Shown: positions 1 through 12,770 of the stretch, in pieces | Position numbering within the stretch: position 1 is the stretch's first letter | Layout: each line of letters opens with the position of its first letter | Assembly (NCBI GenBank): GCA_039881145.1 | Contig: JAYKKI010000029.1 | Location: 24,798,001-24,862,000 of the forward strand | DNA: 64,000 bases | Origin: Druceiella hillmani | Lineage: Eukaryota > Arthropoda > Insecta > Lepidoptera > Hepialidae | Direction of reading: 5' to 3' | Translations under genes and position numbers: made by a program | Notes under the pieces: generated by a model | Databases searched by the model: none | The model's input: the letters and a program-made list of their open reading frames with translations, nothing else | Told to the model about the DNA's origin: nothing

Positions 1-1491
1 ACCAAAATGAAATACCGTATTTCCTCTGCATACTTCGTACAATCATTTTCACTAAAATCTACGTACAGTAAGACGTCCTCGTCTTGTAGAGTTAGCTTTA
101 AATCGTTCATGGCATTATATTCGTGTACAATATTTCTTTCATGGTCAAAGAACTTTATTAGATCTTCCTGCAACTGTGTTACGAGTTGTCTCGGATGTAT
201 GTCAAATGGTTTCTTCAGATATTTTGTTACTATTCGAGGCTTTTTAATCTTGAGATCTTGGATTTCTTGCCTCTCAGCAATCCACATTTTATATTTCATG
301 ACTTTGCTGTTGTCAAACTCTTTATATTTGGGATTTTTATTGATGCAAATAGGACATGTTCTCGATAACAGTCTTCGTTGTACCGATCGCAACACAAGTC
401 GTCAAGCAACTTCCGGTAATTGTAGTAAGGTATAATTTTGACTTAATATAAAGCACACAGCTTCAGGTCTAAATTGTTGTGAATTATACATAAGCATGTA
501 TTGCGATTTTGGGTGTTTGGTTTGACAAGCCAGAATAGACGGAGTCGGCAGAATGTTTGATAACTTATTCTACGGTTGTCAACCACAAATTTTTTGTACA
601 AATTGAGAATTGTATCGAGTAGATATCTTTTTTCTTTTTTTACAGTCTTCCTAGTAATAAAATCCTTTTTACCGGCTGCCATACGGCTGTTCCTATTGTC
701 TTCAAAAAAATTCTGAACAGCTTGTTTATAACTTTCAAGTATTCTAATCTGTCGAATTACAGGTACCATCCAGGCCATTGAGATTATATTTTTTGCCACT
801 TCTTATAAAGCTCTGCGCTTTCTTTAGGTATAAAATGAACAAGACCACCAGGTACTATTTTCTTAAGTATTTGTTTATCTTTGGTATGTTTTAACTTTGA
901 ATAATTTTTTTTCAACTGTTTACCAAGAACGTCTCCAAATAACGCTTCCTTAACCACATCTGTTTTCTTATTATGCTCATCTAACATTTTCATTATCTTT
1001 GTGTATATAGGTGTGTCAACATTCTTTATGTTTCTAGCTTCAAATCTCGCCAATTAAATTTTTCTCTTCGCTTAAATTTTTCTCTCCGCTTTTTGGATTG
1101 TCTTTTTCTTTGCTGTGAACTAGCACTAGAATTGCTGGGCTTAGAGCTGGGGAAATCTGAATTGAAACTGGATTAAGTAATGATAATGGTATATTTTCAG
1201 GTATAAACATATTAGTAACGCTGTTCAGTCTTTTTTGTTTAGCTCGGTATACAGTACAATGTTCTTTTCACTCCTTGAAGGTAGCTCTGTGTTATGTGTA
1301 TGCTCATGTGATGTCATATCTTTCACTAATTTATTCAAACCTTTTCCTTTCTTTTTGTGGTATTTTAACTTTTCTTTTTCTTTCATCTTTTCTCTCTTGT
1401 CAGGATCATTTTTTCTACATTGGTATCTTTTTTGTAATAATTCCTCTAGGAATAGCTTTTTCTCTTCAGAAGGCATCTTAAGAGTATGCAA
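1..1491 (-). pseudogene. Decayed insect-repetitive ORF family (partial, runs off left edge)
   Basis: Three or more minus-strand frames carry consecutive parts of one protein. Positions 1491-1225 encode a basic N-terminus (EELLQKRYQCRKNDPDKREK), 1053-784 a lysine-rich middle, and 799-443 the best preserved block (FFEDNRNSRMAAGKKDFIT, then SYQTFCRLRLFW and NTCLCIIHNN). After an in-frame TAA near 443 the frame goes on with YRKLLDDLCCDRYNEDCY. A further frameshift near 360 leads to CPICINKNPKYKEF and, towards position 1, LYVDFSENDCTKYAEEI. From memory this block order matches a large family of uncharacterised, probably transposon-borne insect proteins; its biochemical role is unknown to me. At least two frame breaks and a stop show that it is dead. 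The plus-strand ORFs here are antisense shadows. The C-terminus lies outside the window. Confidence 0.6.
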
Positions 1492-2706
1492 TCAACCTGT
1501 AACACAATTTACGTTCAGTAAGGCAAACAATGCGAAACATATAATTGTTTAGGCTTTCATGATTCAGACACTAATAAAACTTCGACGAGTAAATTAATTT
1601 ATGCAAACAAAACTTTTAAATAATGAACAATATGTAAAATCTACAATCCCCTGGCATGTAGAACAGTCACCTGTCGTATTGCCAGATAGGGGACTGTAGC
1701 CAGAGGACTGTTTATTTTGATTTAGTTGCATAATATTTACAAAACTATTGGAACATAGTTCGTTACGAAACTATTGATAAATTTGGACACAAATTACAGA
1801 AATAAGAATTAAAATATATATTATAATTAAACTAATTAACATTAATCAAATTACTTACCAGAGGACTGTGTCGTTGCGACCGAGATTGCACGAATGACGC
1901 TCTGACACTAAACAAAATGGCGTACCACCCCCATTTTCGATACTGTCACAAATTTCACACTGGTTACTTTCCATTTCACACCAAAAATAGTTTGTAAACT
2001 AACAGTTTTATTTTATTGTAGCTTTAAATTTTTGGCAGAGGACTCTTTCAAAAACTCTGGATAACATTTAAATTACATTATTAAATTTAAAAAATATATA
2101 ACAAGACCTTATTTTATGAAAAAAATGTAATTGCACTAATCTATTTTTATACATGAATTTCCAAATTTATCTAGAGTTAACAAATTTCTTTCAAATATTA
2201 CTTCTAAGTAGGAATTCTGGGAATGGGACAACTAGGAGAAAGTGTTGTTAGGGTTTCAATAATGTCTAGAAAACAATGTAAAATTGTTATCGTTATAAAT
2301 ACGATTGTGCTATAAAGTTTCAAAGTTTTATTTAAATTAAGAGTGATAGTTATTTATTAAATTGTATTTTTTAAAAATAACTCTGTTCGGAGAGCAATTT
2401 TTTAATTTACAGAGAATCGCCCAAATATAATGGTATGATATATTTTATGGATAATTTATGTATATATCTTAATTAAAAAAAATTAATACAATCTATCAAT
2501 CTATCTATAAAATTAATACAATCCAGGTCAAGACTGATTTTTGATTGTTTAATTAACTGTTTTGTAATCTCAAAATCGGTTTATAATCTACTCTTAATTG
2601 TTTGATAAACTAATAATTTTCTTTCATAACAATTTGTTACTTAGAGAGTATTTTACTTAAAAAAGATTTGTGGTTTTTAGTAAATGGTATGTGTAATCGA
2701 TTTATT
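1492..2706. other. Non-coding AT-rich spacer with a repeated 'cagaggactgt' motif
   Basis: No convincing ORF. The short motif cagaggact(g/c)t recurs near 1691, 1861 and 2036, and a small GC-richer patch lies at 1860-1950. The motif spacing may mark termini or internal repeats of an unidentified element. Otherwise nothing recognisable. Confidence 0.4.
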
Positions 2707-2710
2707 TTAA

Positions 2711-4199
2711 GGGGGCAAAAATCTGTAAAATTTGAAAATTTTTTTTTTTTTTTCGTAAAATATTAGTAGTAGTCCTTTAAGAATATGTCACCAAATTTTT
2801 AGAACATAATTTTAAGTATTTCTTATATTATAGAGTGTAAGCCGTGACGACATTGATGATTATACCTCTATTCTTTGCATTTATTATACGACTCTATTAT
2901 TTGCGACGAGCGCTGGGCGCGAACGCAAAGAATTATTTTTAAAAATTTGAATGAACAGATATTTTGAAATACTTTTATTGACAAATTCCAAGTAATTGAC
3001 AGTTTTACAGTTGCTACAGAGTATATTCGTCCAGGCCAGATCCGGTTTTGCTGTTAGTTTTGTTCAGTTTAGTTTTGGAACTCATTCTGTACGTAACGAC
3101 TTCGAATAAATATAAAAATGAGTTCATATCCTAAAGGAGCTAAAAATACACCATACTAAAAATGATGAAACCGAACAATCGAGTGCAAGTGCGAGAAAAT
3201 TAATGTTTCTAGTGAGGACATTCATTACAATAATATGCATTGTTATAAATTTATTGAGTTTTTTACGGTGTTCACTGCGTTATCAGAAATTGCTTGAAAG
3301 ATGTTTGGGTGGTCACACGCAAAACGCAAATGAGAGTTTCAACTCTACTATTTGGCGGCTCGCTCCAAAATCATTGAATAGATATGTTGCTGCTGGATTA
3401 TTCAATGAAGGATATTTATCGACTTTACAAATAATGAACTGTTCAGACATAATAGTTGGTCGACAATGTAAATCATACGCCGAAAAAATGGATGAACACA
3501 GAGCGACTCGAGGAAATCGGCGCACCTTATTAGTCACTAAAGAAGCTCGTCAAGCATATCAACAGCAACTAATTGAACAAAATGAGTTCTATGAGGCTAC
3601 AGAAGGACAATTATATGGCGCTGGAATTGCTGATTAATCGGTAAGTCACTATAATCATTGAATTTTCATGTATTCAAACATTAAACGCGTTTTTCTCGAA
3701 ACCATATTTTTAAAACTGGCATTATTGATCGATCTCCCTGAAATTTGGCACACATCTTTTTAATGATACTATTTTCTATAAGAACCTACAAATTTCCGAA
3801 AATTTTTTGAAAAAATAATTTTATCGAAGCAAAAACAATAAGAAAATTTGGCCCAAAATTCATGTTATATTTTTCAAGAATATTATAGTGCGAATTTTTT
3901 TTAAAATTTTTTTTAGGTTCATCTAGAAATTATGACATTAATAAACACACAGAAATTTGGTTTTTGTTTTCAGATGACTAGAACCAATGCTACAATGCTC
4001 GCTGATTGAGAAGTCTTGCTGTAATCTTTCGAATAAGAATTTAGTGTACATCAGCCATTTTGAATAAAAAAAATTATATTATTTTAATGATTGATTGAAT
4101 AAACCAGATGTTAATTTTCAAAAATATATAATGACTCTTTCATTTAAAAAAAAATCACGAAAATCAAGCAAGATTTAAGCTTTTACAGGTATCTCCCCC
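2711..4199 (+). mobile_element. TTAA-flanked DNA transposon, internally deleted (Kolobok-like)
   Basis: The element lies between TTAA copies at 2707-2710 and 4200-4203. Its ends are imperfect terminal inverted repeats: the left end reads GGGGGCAAAAATCTGTAAAA and the reverse complement of the right end reads GGGGGAGATACCTGTAAAAG, sharing GGGGG, then CTGTAAAA. Inside is a short transposase remnant (see the CDS entry) and, after it, the untranslated part expected downstream. A TTAA duplication is typical of both piggyBac and Kolobok; the internal protein is not piggyBac, so Kolobok-like is my inference. The length of 1,489 bp is short for an autonomous element and fits an internally deleted, non-autonomous copy. 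Confidence 0.65.
3118..3637 (+). pseudogene. Transposase remnant: N-terminal tip joined to C-terminal ~120 residues
   Basis: An ATG at 3118 starts a short peptide (MSSYPKGAKNTPY) that stops after 13 codons. From about 3285 to the TAA at 3635-3637 there is an uninterrupted C-terminal block: KLLERCLGGHTQNANESFN, then WRLAPKSLNRY, LFNEGYLSTLQ, DIIVGRQCKSYAEKMDEHR and the end EGQLYGAGIAD. From memory the block with (L)LERCLGGxTQNxNESFN is the conserved C-terminal part of a Mutator/Kolobok-type transposase family common in arthropods and cnidarians. The catalytic core expected between the two parts is missing, so the copy cannot encode an active enzyme. It sits inside the TTAA-flanked element at 2711-4199. 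Confidence 0.6.
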
Positions 4200-4203
4200 T
4201 TAA

Positions 4204-5310
4204 AGAAGAACGCGGTCAGTAAAATTACAGTAAAACAAGTACTATTACAAAAAAAATTTCGAAATAGCGTTTTTAAGATAGTAACAATTTAAATGTAGTC
4301 AAATAGTTTTAGAACCAATAATGTTTTATTTTTTAGACTAGGGAAATAATAGTAATATTTCTTATACATTAATTTATTTATACATCTTGAACATGAGTTT
4401 AATATGCTTAATTTCTCATTTCAGATTAGCTAGTTATGATAATAATGACTGAAGTTAGCGTTGATTGAGGAATGCCTCAAGAATGCCTGAAAGACATATT
4501 CTAAGTACCCTAAGAAATAAGTAATTTAAAAAACCAGATTGACGTGGGATGACAAGTGCAGCTTTATAGAAATACATAAACAAATATGTTTTACCCCTGG
4601 ATTGAAAGAAAAATTTCCCTTCCAGTAACATTATTCATTGATGAATATTCTTCACAAATAAAATTACATACAAGAGAATTTTACTAAGAGAAAAGGATAA
4701 TATTAATTGCTTTTTATCTAGCTACTCATCAATTGCAAACCCTGGACGTTGGCGTATTCTATCTGTTTAGGAAAAATAAGTTCGTAACTGGCAAATAGAG
4801 AGCTTTCAACAAAAGTTGGGCCTGAAGATTTTTTAAAAATTGTAAAGTAATGGTGTATGCAAATATGAATTTGAAGATATTATCTGTAAGATTGAGGTTT
4901 CAATATTAACATATCAAGTGTGCGCTTTACTTCTAATTAATGTGGCGACTAACGCTACTTATAGGTTAGAGTGAGATAAACACATTCTTCTCAAGATACG
5001 CTTCAGGGATTAATGAATGAACTGTTGAAGAACCTGTAATGTTCCAGAAATTGTAATTTAAGGGAAACAAATAATAAAGAAAATTAATATATTTTGATCA
5101 GAATGCATTAAAATATTGTTGTTCTTCAGCTACAAATAAGAGTGCAGCCTATATTTTTTAATTTATTTGATTCATTGTTTGTATTATTAATTTTATTAAA
5201 TAAATTCTAACATTGAAATGCAGAACTCCAACTTTACAAATACAGAGTTTGTCGAAATATTATGGGCTTTACTTTAAAATACAAAAAGTGCAGCTTTAAA
5301 TTGAAATTCA
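4204..5310. other. AT-rich spacer, nothing recognised
   Basis: No ORF with family resemblance, no long inverted or direct repeat and no RNA-gene signal were seen on either strand. Confidence 0.4.
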
Positions 5311-5317
5311 AGTACGA

Positions 5318-5580
5318 GGGGAGGCCAAAATGTTCATAGAATGGGGAAGGCCAAAAAATGTGGTGTTATTTTTCCTTTTCAATATATTCTCCCTTGACAT
5401 TTTTCAAATCTGTCAATTTATTAATACCAAAAAAAAATGTTTCTTCTTTATTTTGGAAATAAGCTGAAATTGTAGACTTGACCTGTTCAGCACCGCCGAA
5501 TTGTTTTCGATGAAGCCCCTTTTCCATTTTTGGGAAGAAATTATACTCCCAGGCGGCAAGGCTGCGCCTTAAAGTAGTTG
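5318..5580 (-). pseudogene. Mariner-like transposase, C-terminal fragment
   Basis: Reading the minus strand from about 5578 gives some 70 open codons with the blocks LAAWEYNFFPKMEKGLHRK, FGGAEQVKSTISAYF and KNVKGEYIEKEK, then a stop near 5368. The pattern xFFPKxxxxLxxxxF, then a final KGxYxEK, is the C-terminal signature of mariner transposases, downstream of the last catalytic Asp. Between the stop and 5318 the DNA reads like a mariner terminus (gaggggaggccaaaatgttc on the plus strand). The N-terminal two thirds were not found at higher coordinates, so this is a truncated relic. Confidence 0.5.
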
Positions 5581-7479
5581 TTGCAATATTTGAAAGCTAC
5601 TGCTTCTTCTTTAATTGGGAATTTTCCAATACACATTTTTCACCTTTTTTCAGTGTTTGAGGATACGGCCTCGATCGACCTTCCTGAGCACGAGTCGTAT
5701 TTGTAGAATCTCTATCTTGTTTGAAGATATTATCCACTAATAAATCATGATTTTGCTAAAAAAAAGTTTCCCTGTAAAGCAATGACATCTCATTCAATAT
5801 GACTTGTGGTATTTTTCCTTGCTTTGTCAGGAACTTTATTACAACTCGAAAATCAACTTTCTCTATAGTCCATGATTTCTTTCAGAATGAGTTTGCTTGA
5901 TCGATGATAGCTTAGAGGTTAATGACACAAATAAACTGAAACTTGGTATATATACCAATAATGAGTCTCTCCGACTATATGAATAAGCAACTCCACCCCT
6001 CGCCGGTCCCTTGATTCGGCGAACTTGTCCTACCCACGTTTGCAGTAAGTATATCAGCAGTCGTAATAAGGAAAAAGCAGATATTGTGGGCAGAAACCGG
6101 GGTAGAAATCTTTGTAAACCCACTTATTCTTATTTATTGTTTTAATAATATTTTTTCTAAATGCAATTACATGGAAATTAATTTTCACATGTTATACTTT
6201 CAGGTTTTTATATTGTTTACCAGTTAGTAACTTTGATCTACTGATTTATTGTCAGATCTAGTTGAACTATGATGTTTTAGTTTTACAATATTTATATCAT
6301 TTGTTTACTGGGATTTTAAGTCACGGGAATAAAATACCAAAAGATTTACGTCATTAAATAAAACCGATTGGACTGGAAATTATTTATTAAATTATATTGA
6401 GTTTTTCTCAATAATTATGATATTGCACAGTAATATATAATATATAAATACATAGGTGCTCTGAAGTGAAACAATTAATAAAAATTCCATTAAAATCCAT
6501 TCAGTAGTTTCTGTAATTTTCATTATAAACAGTGATTAAACAATTAGCCAAATATTTTGAAAACTATTTTTTTTTAATATAAACTTTGTGAACTAATGGT
6601 TTTGAAAAGAGCAATAATGACTTTCTGGAAGATGCCATATAAGAAAAACTAATATATTAGTTATACTTAACTGATAAATTATAGCCGTATAAAACAAACA
6701 AGAGATATGAAGCCCAAATAGTGCAGGTATTCTATGAAATCAGGTATATAAAAGAGATAGTCGCATTGAAATTTAGACAAAATCAAAATTTAAGAAGACT
6801 ACTTCAAGAGCGCTAATCACATGTCTATATAATATTCATCATAGATTCATCGATCAGGGGTTATACATCATGTAAATAATATGTGTTTGTAAGCAGGTTG
6901 CAGTGTCAATTTAATTTTTTTATGTTTAGAAACATATCAATTTTATATTAGGTTTACTGGAAATTTCTGTCCGATAATGTTATCCCAAGTATCAACATGT
7001 ATGAACATGTTAGTTTGAAGCTGCCCTTTTTTACATTTGTGATTCTAGATATGTGCTTTTCTAAATTTACTGAAAAAATGATTTCATCAACCCAGCACTA
7101 AGTGAGATATGTTCTGGTATTCATGTCAATTGATGAAGTTCATTTTTGACATTGCATTATGTATTGATTTCAAAAAGATAGAAATGCTATAGAATCACGT
7201 AGAAATTTGGTGAGGATATAGTTTCCGACAGAATGTGGGAAATCATTAAAAAAATTTTAAGGAAGTTATTTTGAGTTTAATAATAATATATTGGTAATAT
7301 TGTTAGGCAACAGAAAGATCCTTTTTTTAACCGACACTGGAGATCATATAAAAGCTCCAAACCCTTATTTGGACACATGACTTGAATTTCTCAGAGAGGT
7401 GCCAGAATGTGAGTTTGACCAACTTTCCCCCTCCACCTTGAAACTCAGCTTCAGCCTCGATAAGACCAGTAAATTATGA
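5581..7479. other. Spacer without a recognised gene; GC-richer patch at 5940-6120
   Basis: A block of higher GC (about 5940-6120, containing the 86-codon minus-strand ORF 5863-6123 with no family resemblance) stands out from the AT-rich surroundings and may be a piece of a repeat. A TATAAAA-like box is present near 6748 (gtatataaaagag), with no downstream ORF to support it as a promoter. Nothing else recognised. Confidence 0.35.
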
Positions 7480-7905
7480 GCTTTTCAAACCCAAAAAAGA
7501 AATCAATTTGGAAATGTAATGTCGACAAATTGAACATTTAAACGAAGTTCTAAAAGGAAAAGAGACCAGTGCTGGCAATAGGGAAGCAAATCATGCTCCA
7601 CCAAAACAATGCTGTTTGCAACTTGTCAGAAAATCACAAAGCTAGGTTTGGGAGTTCTTTCAAATTCACCATACTCTTCGAATCTAGCGCCATATGATTA
7701 TGATCTGTTTCTCCCATTGCAAAATTGTTTGAAGCACAAAATTTAAAAAATTGAGCGGATTTAGTCAAACACTGTCTGAGTTTCCCATCTCGAAACATGA
7801 GTCATTCTACAGAAATGGAATTCACAAGTTACAATCACATTGGGAAATGTCGTTAGTAATGATTAAAATTATACTGTTCAATAAATGTCAAAAAACTTAT
7901 TAAAA
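7480..7905 (+). pseudogene. Mariner-like transposase, C-terminal relic
   Basis: Plus-strand reading with frameshifts gives GVLSNSPYSSNLAPYDYDLF then LPLQNCLKHK (about 7650-7745). This corresponds to the mariner block PPYSPDLAPSDYHLF, where the Asp after LAP is the third catalytic residue of a DD34D transposase. Further on FYRNGIHKLQSHW (about 7810-7850) matches the usual C-terminal block. Upstream at 7560-7640 a degraded version of the 'HxDNA' block can be read in other frames. Several stops and shifts show it is inactive. It is on the opposite strand to the relic at 5.3-5.6 kb, so the two are separate insertions. Confidence 0.55.
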
Positions 7906-10900
7906 ATATATTATCTTCTTTTAATTAAAAACAGGCAGTACTTTCCAGAAAACTTAATACATATCAATCAGATTACAACAATTGCTACACAATCTCCTAT
8001 TTCATATTTAAGTAAGTGAAATTTTAGGCGACAGTCAATTTAAAATGTTTATACCAATCTTCTTATGAATACAAGAAACTAATTGCAAATCATCAATGTG
8101 AGTTTGACGTTATACCTTACTTATTTCAAACCAAATATTGAACAATTATTGTCAGAGCATCAGGTTCATCCCAACCTTTAATGTCATTTTTCGTGTATTA
8201 ATTTTATATAAGAATTATAATTTTATATAAGAAATACTGATTCACTATATGGTTTATTTTATTTAATTTCATTTTGTGTCTTTTTAATAAAACATATTTG
8301 AGTAAAAATTATTCACATTTCTTTTTTTACAATTGTCCACTCTCAAAAAAGTCCTATCGTACTGAACAACACTGCATCAATTATGACAATCATATTTGAT
8401 ATTAATATGTTTAGGAAAATTCAATGTTGCTGACAAGGGGTTTACGGAAGAAAAAAAAAATAGGCGAGTGGGTTATGGGGTCAGAAAATTTGGTAGTCTC
8501 TGATACAGACTTGTTGAAATTAATTGAAAATATAAATTCCAAAATTTAGGCAAACAATAAATTCCACAATTACACTTTTTATGCAAAACAACTAGCATCT
8601 ACATGCAAACCAATAAACTAATTAACTAATGAAAAGTCTATTGAATAATGACAGTGGTACTAAAGACAACAAACAAATTTAAAAAATTTACTCCAAGATC
8701 TATTAATTGATGTTTATAATCAGTTTTTTGGACCAAAGATGCTCAAAATCTAATGAATGGATGCATTTTCTCAGAACGGAGGGAATAGCAAGGATTATTA
8801 GTGTTTTATACAATAGTTTGTTATGACATATTGCAATGCTCATCAAGATATAGAACAAAGTTTCTTAAATGTTACTTTTATCTGAAACTTATTGAAATAC
8901 CATTATAGGAATTAAGAATACCACTTTCACCTTCATGACGCAGGCAATTTTGGTTAGCTATGTATGTATATTTTGGTTAGCTAACCAAAATATAATAGAG
9001 GGTGTGAAAGAGAAACAAAAAAACAAACAAACTTACTCACTCATTTTTAATATGAGCATGATACTAACAGAAATATAATAAGCCTATATAAGTATGAGTA
9101 GTAAAAATGTAATTACAGGAGCTGAGACGGATTATAAGAGCTAAAGAGGCATATTAAGTTAGTATGATAATTGCCTTAGCAAATTGAGTGACTGGTCTGT
9201 ATTTAGGTATTTTACGTTTTGAAGGAAGTAAGTCACTAACACTTTCAAATAAATAATCATTTCATTCGATATATGCAGGTTATATTTCATAGGACTCCAA
9301 GTAGAATTATGAAAATTCATTCTGTATTATTTTATATTATTTTTATATATCAAAACAAATTGATGAAGAAAAAAAGTTAATTTATGAAATATTATAAACA
9401 TTATTTAAAAATAGTTCAGTGTGTATTAACTTTTTGTACAATACGATGGTTTAGGTTACAAAGTTCGTATAAAGCAATTTACCAATAAAGATATTTAAAT
9501 TTGATTTTTTTAGCAGAAAACGATTAGAAAATTCCAAAATTATATTATACTGACGTTTTAATGTTTCTAAATTACATCACAAGTTTAAAATAAATATGAA
9601 CTTAGTCTTCGGATAATTCTAAATTTAGTATACGATATTTTATGTATAATTGTTCATTATGAGCATCATATATTTAGAAAGTTGTTTCTATAAAAAATTA
9701 AAGGTGAAAAGTTTGTTATCCCAAATGAGCCATTGGGAAAGACATGTCAATTACGGATGTAGCAACTTACAATTTAAAACGTTTCCTCTATCGACCTAAA
9801 AATATTTAAGTAGGACACGAGTATTAAACCAACATTTACACCTACAATTAATAACACTGTAAATTATCAATTTTATGATTTTAAATAATCAAATACGTAT
9901 TTACTCACCAAGTTTGATCGTTGGAAAAATCGTACTGTTCCACGTCAATATAATTTTCAAACATAATATCTTTGTTTATATGTTTAACACTTTGAGTCAT
10001 TGTATTCGCTTTAAAGAAAACATTAATTTGGCACCATTAAAAATATTTACACCAATTGAAACTCGGAAAACGGTTATAAGACTACGAAATAAGGAAAATA
10101 AACGAATACAAAACACATACAAGGAAAGTAATATACAAGTACCGTCCAAGAGAAGTTTGGAATTTGACAAATGACCACAAATGCGAAAGAAAACAACGGT
10201 ATTACTACCATAAACTATATTTGTCGTTTAAAAGGTTAGATTAGGTATAGATAGAGAACAAGTTTGTGACTTTGTTTGCACTTTTTAAAGTTACTGTATT
10301 AACAAAAATAATACTTTCATGATTAAAATACTTATATCTGACCACAGAATTTATGTTCTTGTGATTTGATAAAAAAAGCTTTAGAACGAGATGTTTATTT
10401 AGAAATGATGGTATAATAGGCGTATCTTTCTTATTTTTTATAAATAGTTAATTGTGATTAAAAAAATATCGTATTGACATTGTATTTTTTCAGATCAGTT
10501 AAAAAAATTGGGAATATAAATATTAGATACTTTTAAAGAACCTTAAAATACTTTTCTAGGATAGATTGCGAAAAAAAAGAAAAATCATTGAGAAAAATAT
10601 AATTACGTAATTAATACAAATATCAGTGGAGTTATTGAACATATAGCAGACAATTCCTATAGCAATAATACAAATTAATTTATGTAGTACGTATTTACAC
10701 ATAAAAACATATGTTTGTAAAATAGGATTTTTAGACATTAATATATTTTTTATCAAATAAAATCGATTTTGAGATATATATCATTGATTCGCTTCTTGAT
10801 GTTTCCGTTCTCTTTAATTTTTTAAACTAAGCTAACTTTGACGATTGATTTTTCTTTGAGTCCAAATTTTGCTAAAATATTGTCAATGCATTATTAGAGC

Positions 10901-11209
10901 TATGAAAACCTTATATCACTATTGAGTTGTCTCACCTCCTGCCATAATGCGTAAGTTTTGAAAGTCTTTTTCTAATTGCTTCTAATTGGTCCATTTTACC
11001 ACACATACACCTGAATTTGCTTGTAAACGTTTATTTCTTTTATCTCCAGGTTAGATCCTCTTGGCTTCAAAGGTTATGTTATTTATAAACTTAATTATAC
11101 TGGTCTACACATTTTATCTTTGAAATTACGAAAATTTTATACATTGAATACGAAAATATATAATTATATTTTAAAATTAATTTCAGTTTTTCAGAAATAC
11201 AAAATTTGA
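7906..11209. other. Long AT-rich spacer, no supported gene
   Basis: Several ORFs of 60-100 codons occur (for example 9875-10174 plus and 10556-10756 minus), but none resembles a family and their composition follows the AT-rich background. The only structured item is a 28-bp perfect palindrome at 8967-8994. Confidence 0.4.
8967..8994. repeat. 28-bp perfect palindrome
   Basis: The two halves (tatattttggttag and ctaaccaaaatata) are exact reverse complements with no spacer. A partial third copy of the half-site, ttttggttagcta, lies just upstream at 8949-8961. It could be the core of a very short fold-back element. No function is implied. Confidence 0.6.
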
Positions 11210-12770
11210 AGTTTTTTGCAAAAATTCATTCGCAGAATCCCGCTTTGGTTTTTCGCAGTTCGCTTGTATTCTGCTTCTGTAATATCTCACGACAAACAGT
11301 CCAACAATAAACTCCCAACATTTAAATGTTCCATTTACCCTAATATCGTTTTTCCTTGTTTGGGAACTCCTGATGTTCGCGCTCCTCATGTTCATTGCTA
11401 AAACTCCCACCGGAAAGAAGTCTAAATGAGAATGCAAAAAGTGGATTTTCATGGTTATGTTACAACCCTGTTCTTGGTATGATGATAACATATTAGTTTC
11501 GAAAATATTTAACATAGTTGTCACTCGTCTTATTTACTAAGAAGTTATTTATCACATGGCAAAAATTCTCCCAGGCTTTTTTCTTTACCTTCTAAAACAG
11601 AATCAAAGCTATCATTTTAAAATAATTTTCTTATTTGGGGGCCGACGTACATACCTTCTTTAATCTTAGCTTCAATTAATCTTAAAAATTTCTGACGAAG
11701 GTATTGAAAAGCAGCTCCATTTTTGTACATTACTTTTGCGAAATTTATCATAAGCTGAAGTTTTGTGTGCAATGGTACCACCATAACACTTTTTATAGGT
11801 CAACTAAAAGGTCACTTTGAATATTTTTTTACCTAGGTTGAAGTGACTAACGATGAGGTCATACCATTTTTTTTAATGCCCTTTTCTATCATGACTTTCT
11901 CATTCGCAAATAAAGCAAGACAATTTCGTGTAACCTAATTGTAGCCTAAACAGAACAGCTACGACTTTCACATCACCGCAGATTTGCTATTTGTGTTTAT
12001 GATATTTAATCCGCAGCAAAAGGGTTTCCATATTTTCATAAGACACTTTCGTATGGACTGCGTGACCAATAGAAATGGAAGGTAAAATATTTCGATTATG
12101 TAACAATACATCTTTTAAACTTAACTTAGATCTATCTATGAAAAGTCTCCATTTGTTCTGTATAGGTAATGTTAAGAGCTCCCGTCACACCACTGACATT
12201 TTTACAAAAAACTAAACTTTCAGCCATTTCAAAATATTGCGTCAACTCTTTTCGTCTAGTACGGAAAGATGTTATAGTCACTTCACTTTCTATAAGGTTC
12301 CATTGCTTTAGTCTCGAGCCTACAAGTTCTGTTTTGTTCATTGGCAATTTTAAGTCCCTTACAAGATCATTTAATTCAGTTTGCGTTATCCTATGTGGCT
12401 GTGATGTTGTACTAGGTAGTTCGTATTCCGACTTTGAAGAACTTGATGGTGAACTATTTGTGGTTTTATCTTCATCGTCGCCAGTATTAAGACACTTCGG
12501 GATCGGGTGAAGGTTACTGTGTGACACAGGATGAGCAGCCGATGGTATATTTAGATATACTATGGCATGCTTCTTTTTTAGAACCGTTCTTACCTTTTCC
12601 AAATATATTAGTAGTCAGGCAGAAATAACAATCAGTTACGTGATTTGTCTATTCTCGCCACAGCATTGGCACTACGAAAAGAAATTATGTTTTTTGCCAC
12701 TCAGTCAATTTCTCAAATCTGTAGCACATGGATTGCAACAGAAATGTGGAATCCAGCATTGATTTTTTTT
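11210..12770 (-). pseudogene. Decayed arthropod-repetitive ORF family, near full length
   Basis: The minus strand from 12770 to 11210 carries an entire multi-block protein in shifting frames. In order: a cysteine-containing N-terminus just above 12600 (CCNPCATDLRN, then DCYFC-like ITDCYFCL); an open stretch 12602-12132 with IVYLNIPSAAHPVSHSNLHP, a Ser-rich acidic linker, then TQTELNDLVRDLKLPMNK and GSRLKQWNL; a block near 11900-11950 (ICGDVKVVAVLF, LGYTKLPCFICE); then AWENFCHVINNFL, GCNITMKIHFLHSHLDFFP and finally NEHEEREHQEFPNKEKRY and WNI.MLGVYCWTVCR. From memory this order matches a widely amplified arthropod family of unknown function. At least five frame breaks or stops separate the blocks, so the copy is dead. 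The plus-strand ORFs 12169-12510 and 11216-11401 are its antisense shadows. Confidence 0.6.

Noticed and set aside
7..435. Plus-strand ORF of 142 codons
   Set aside because: It is antisense to the minus-strand repetitive-family relic, whose conserved blocks lie in the same DNA.
5863..6123. 86-codon minus-strand ORF in a GC-richer patch
   Set aside because: No family resemblance and no supporting start or splice signals; kept only as part of a spacer note.
12169..12510. Plus-strand ORF of 113 codons
   Set aside because: Antisense shadow of the arthropod-repetitive family relic on the minus strand.
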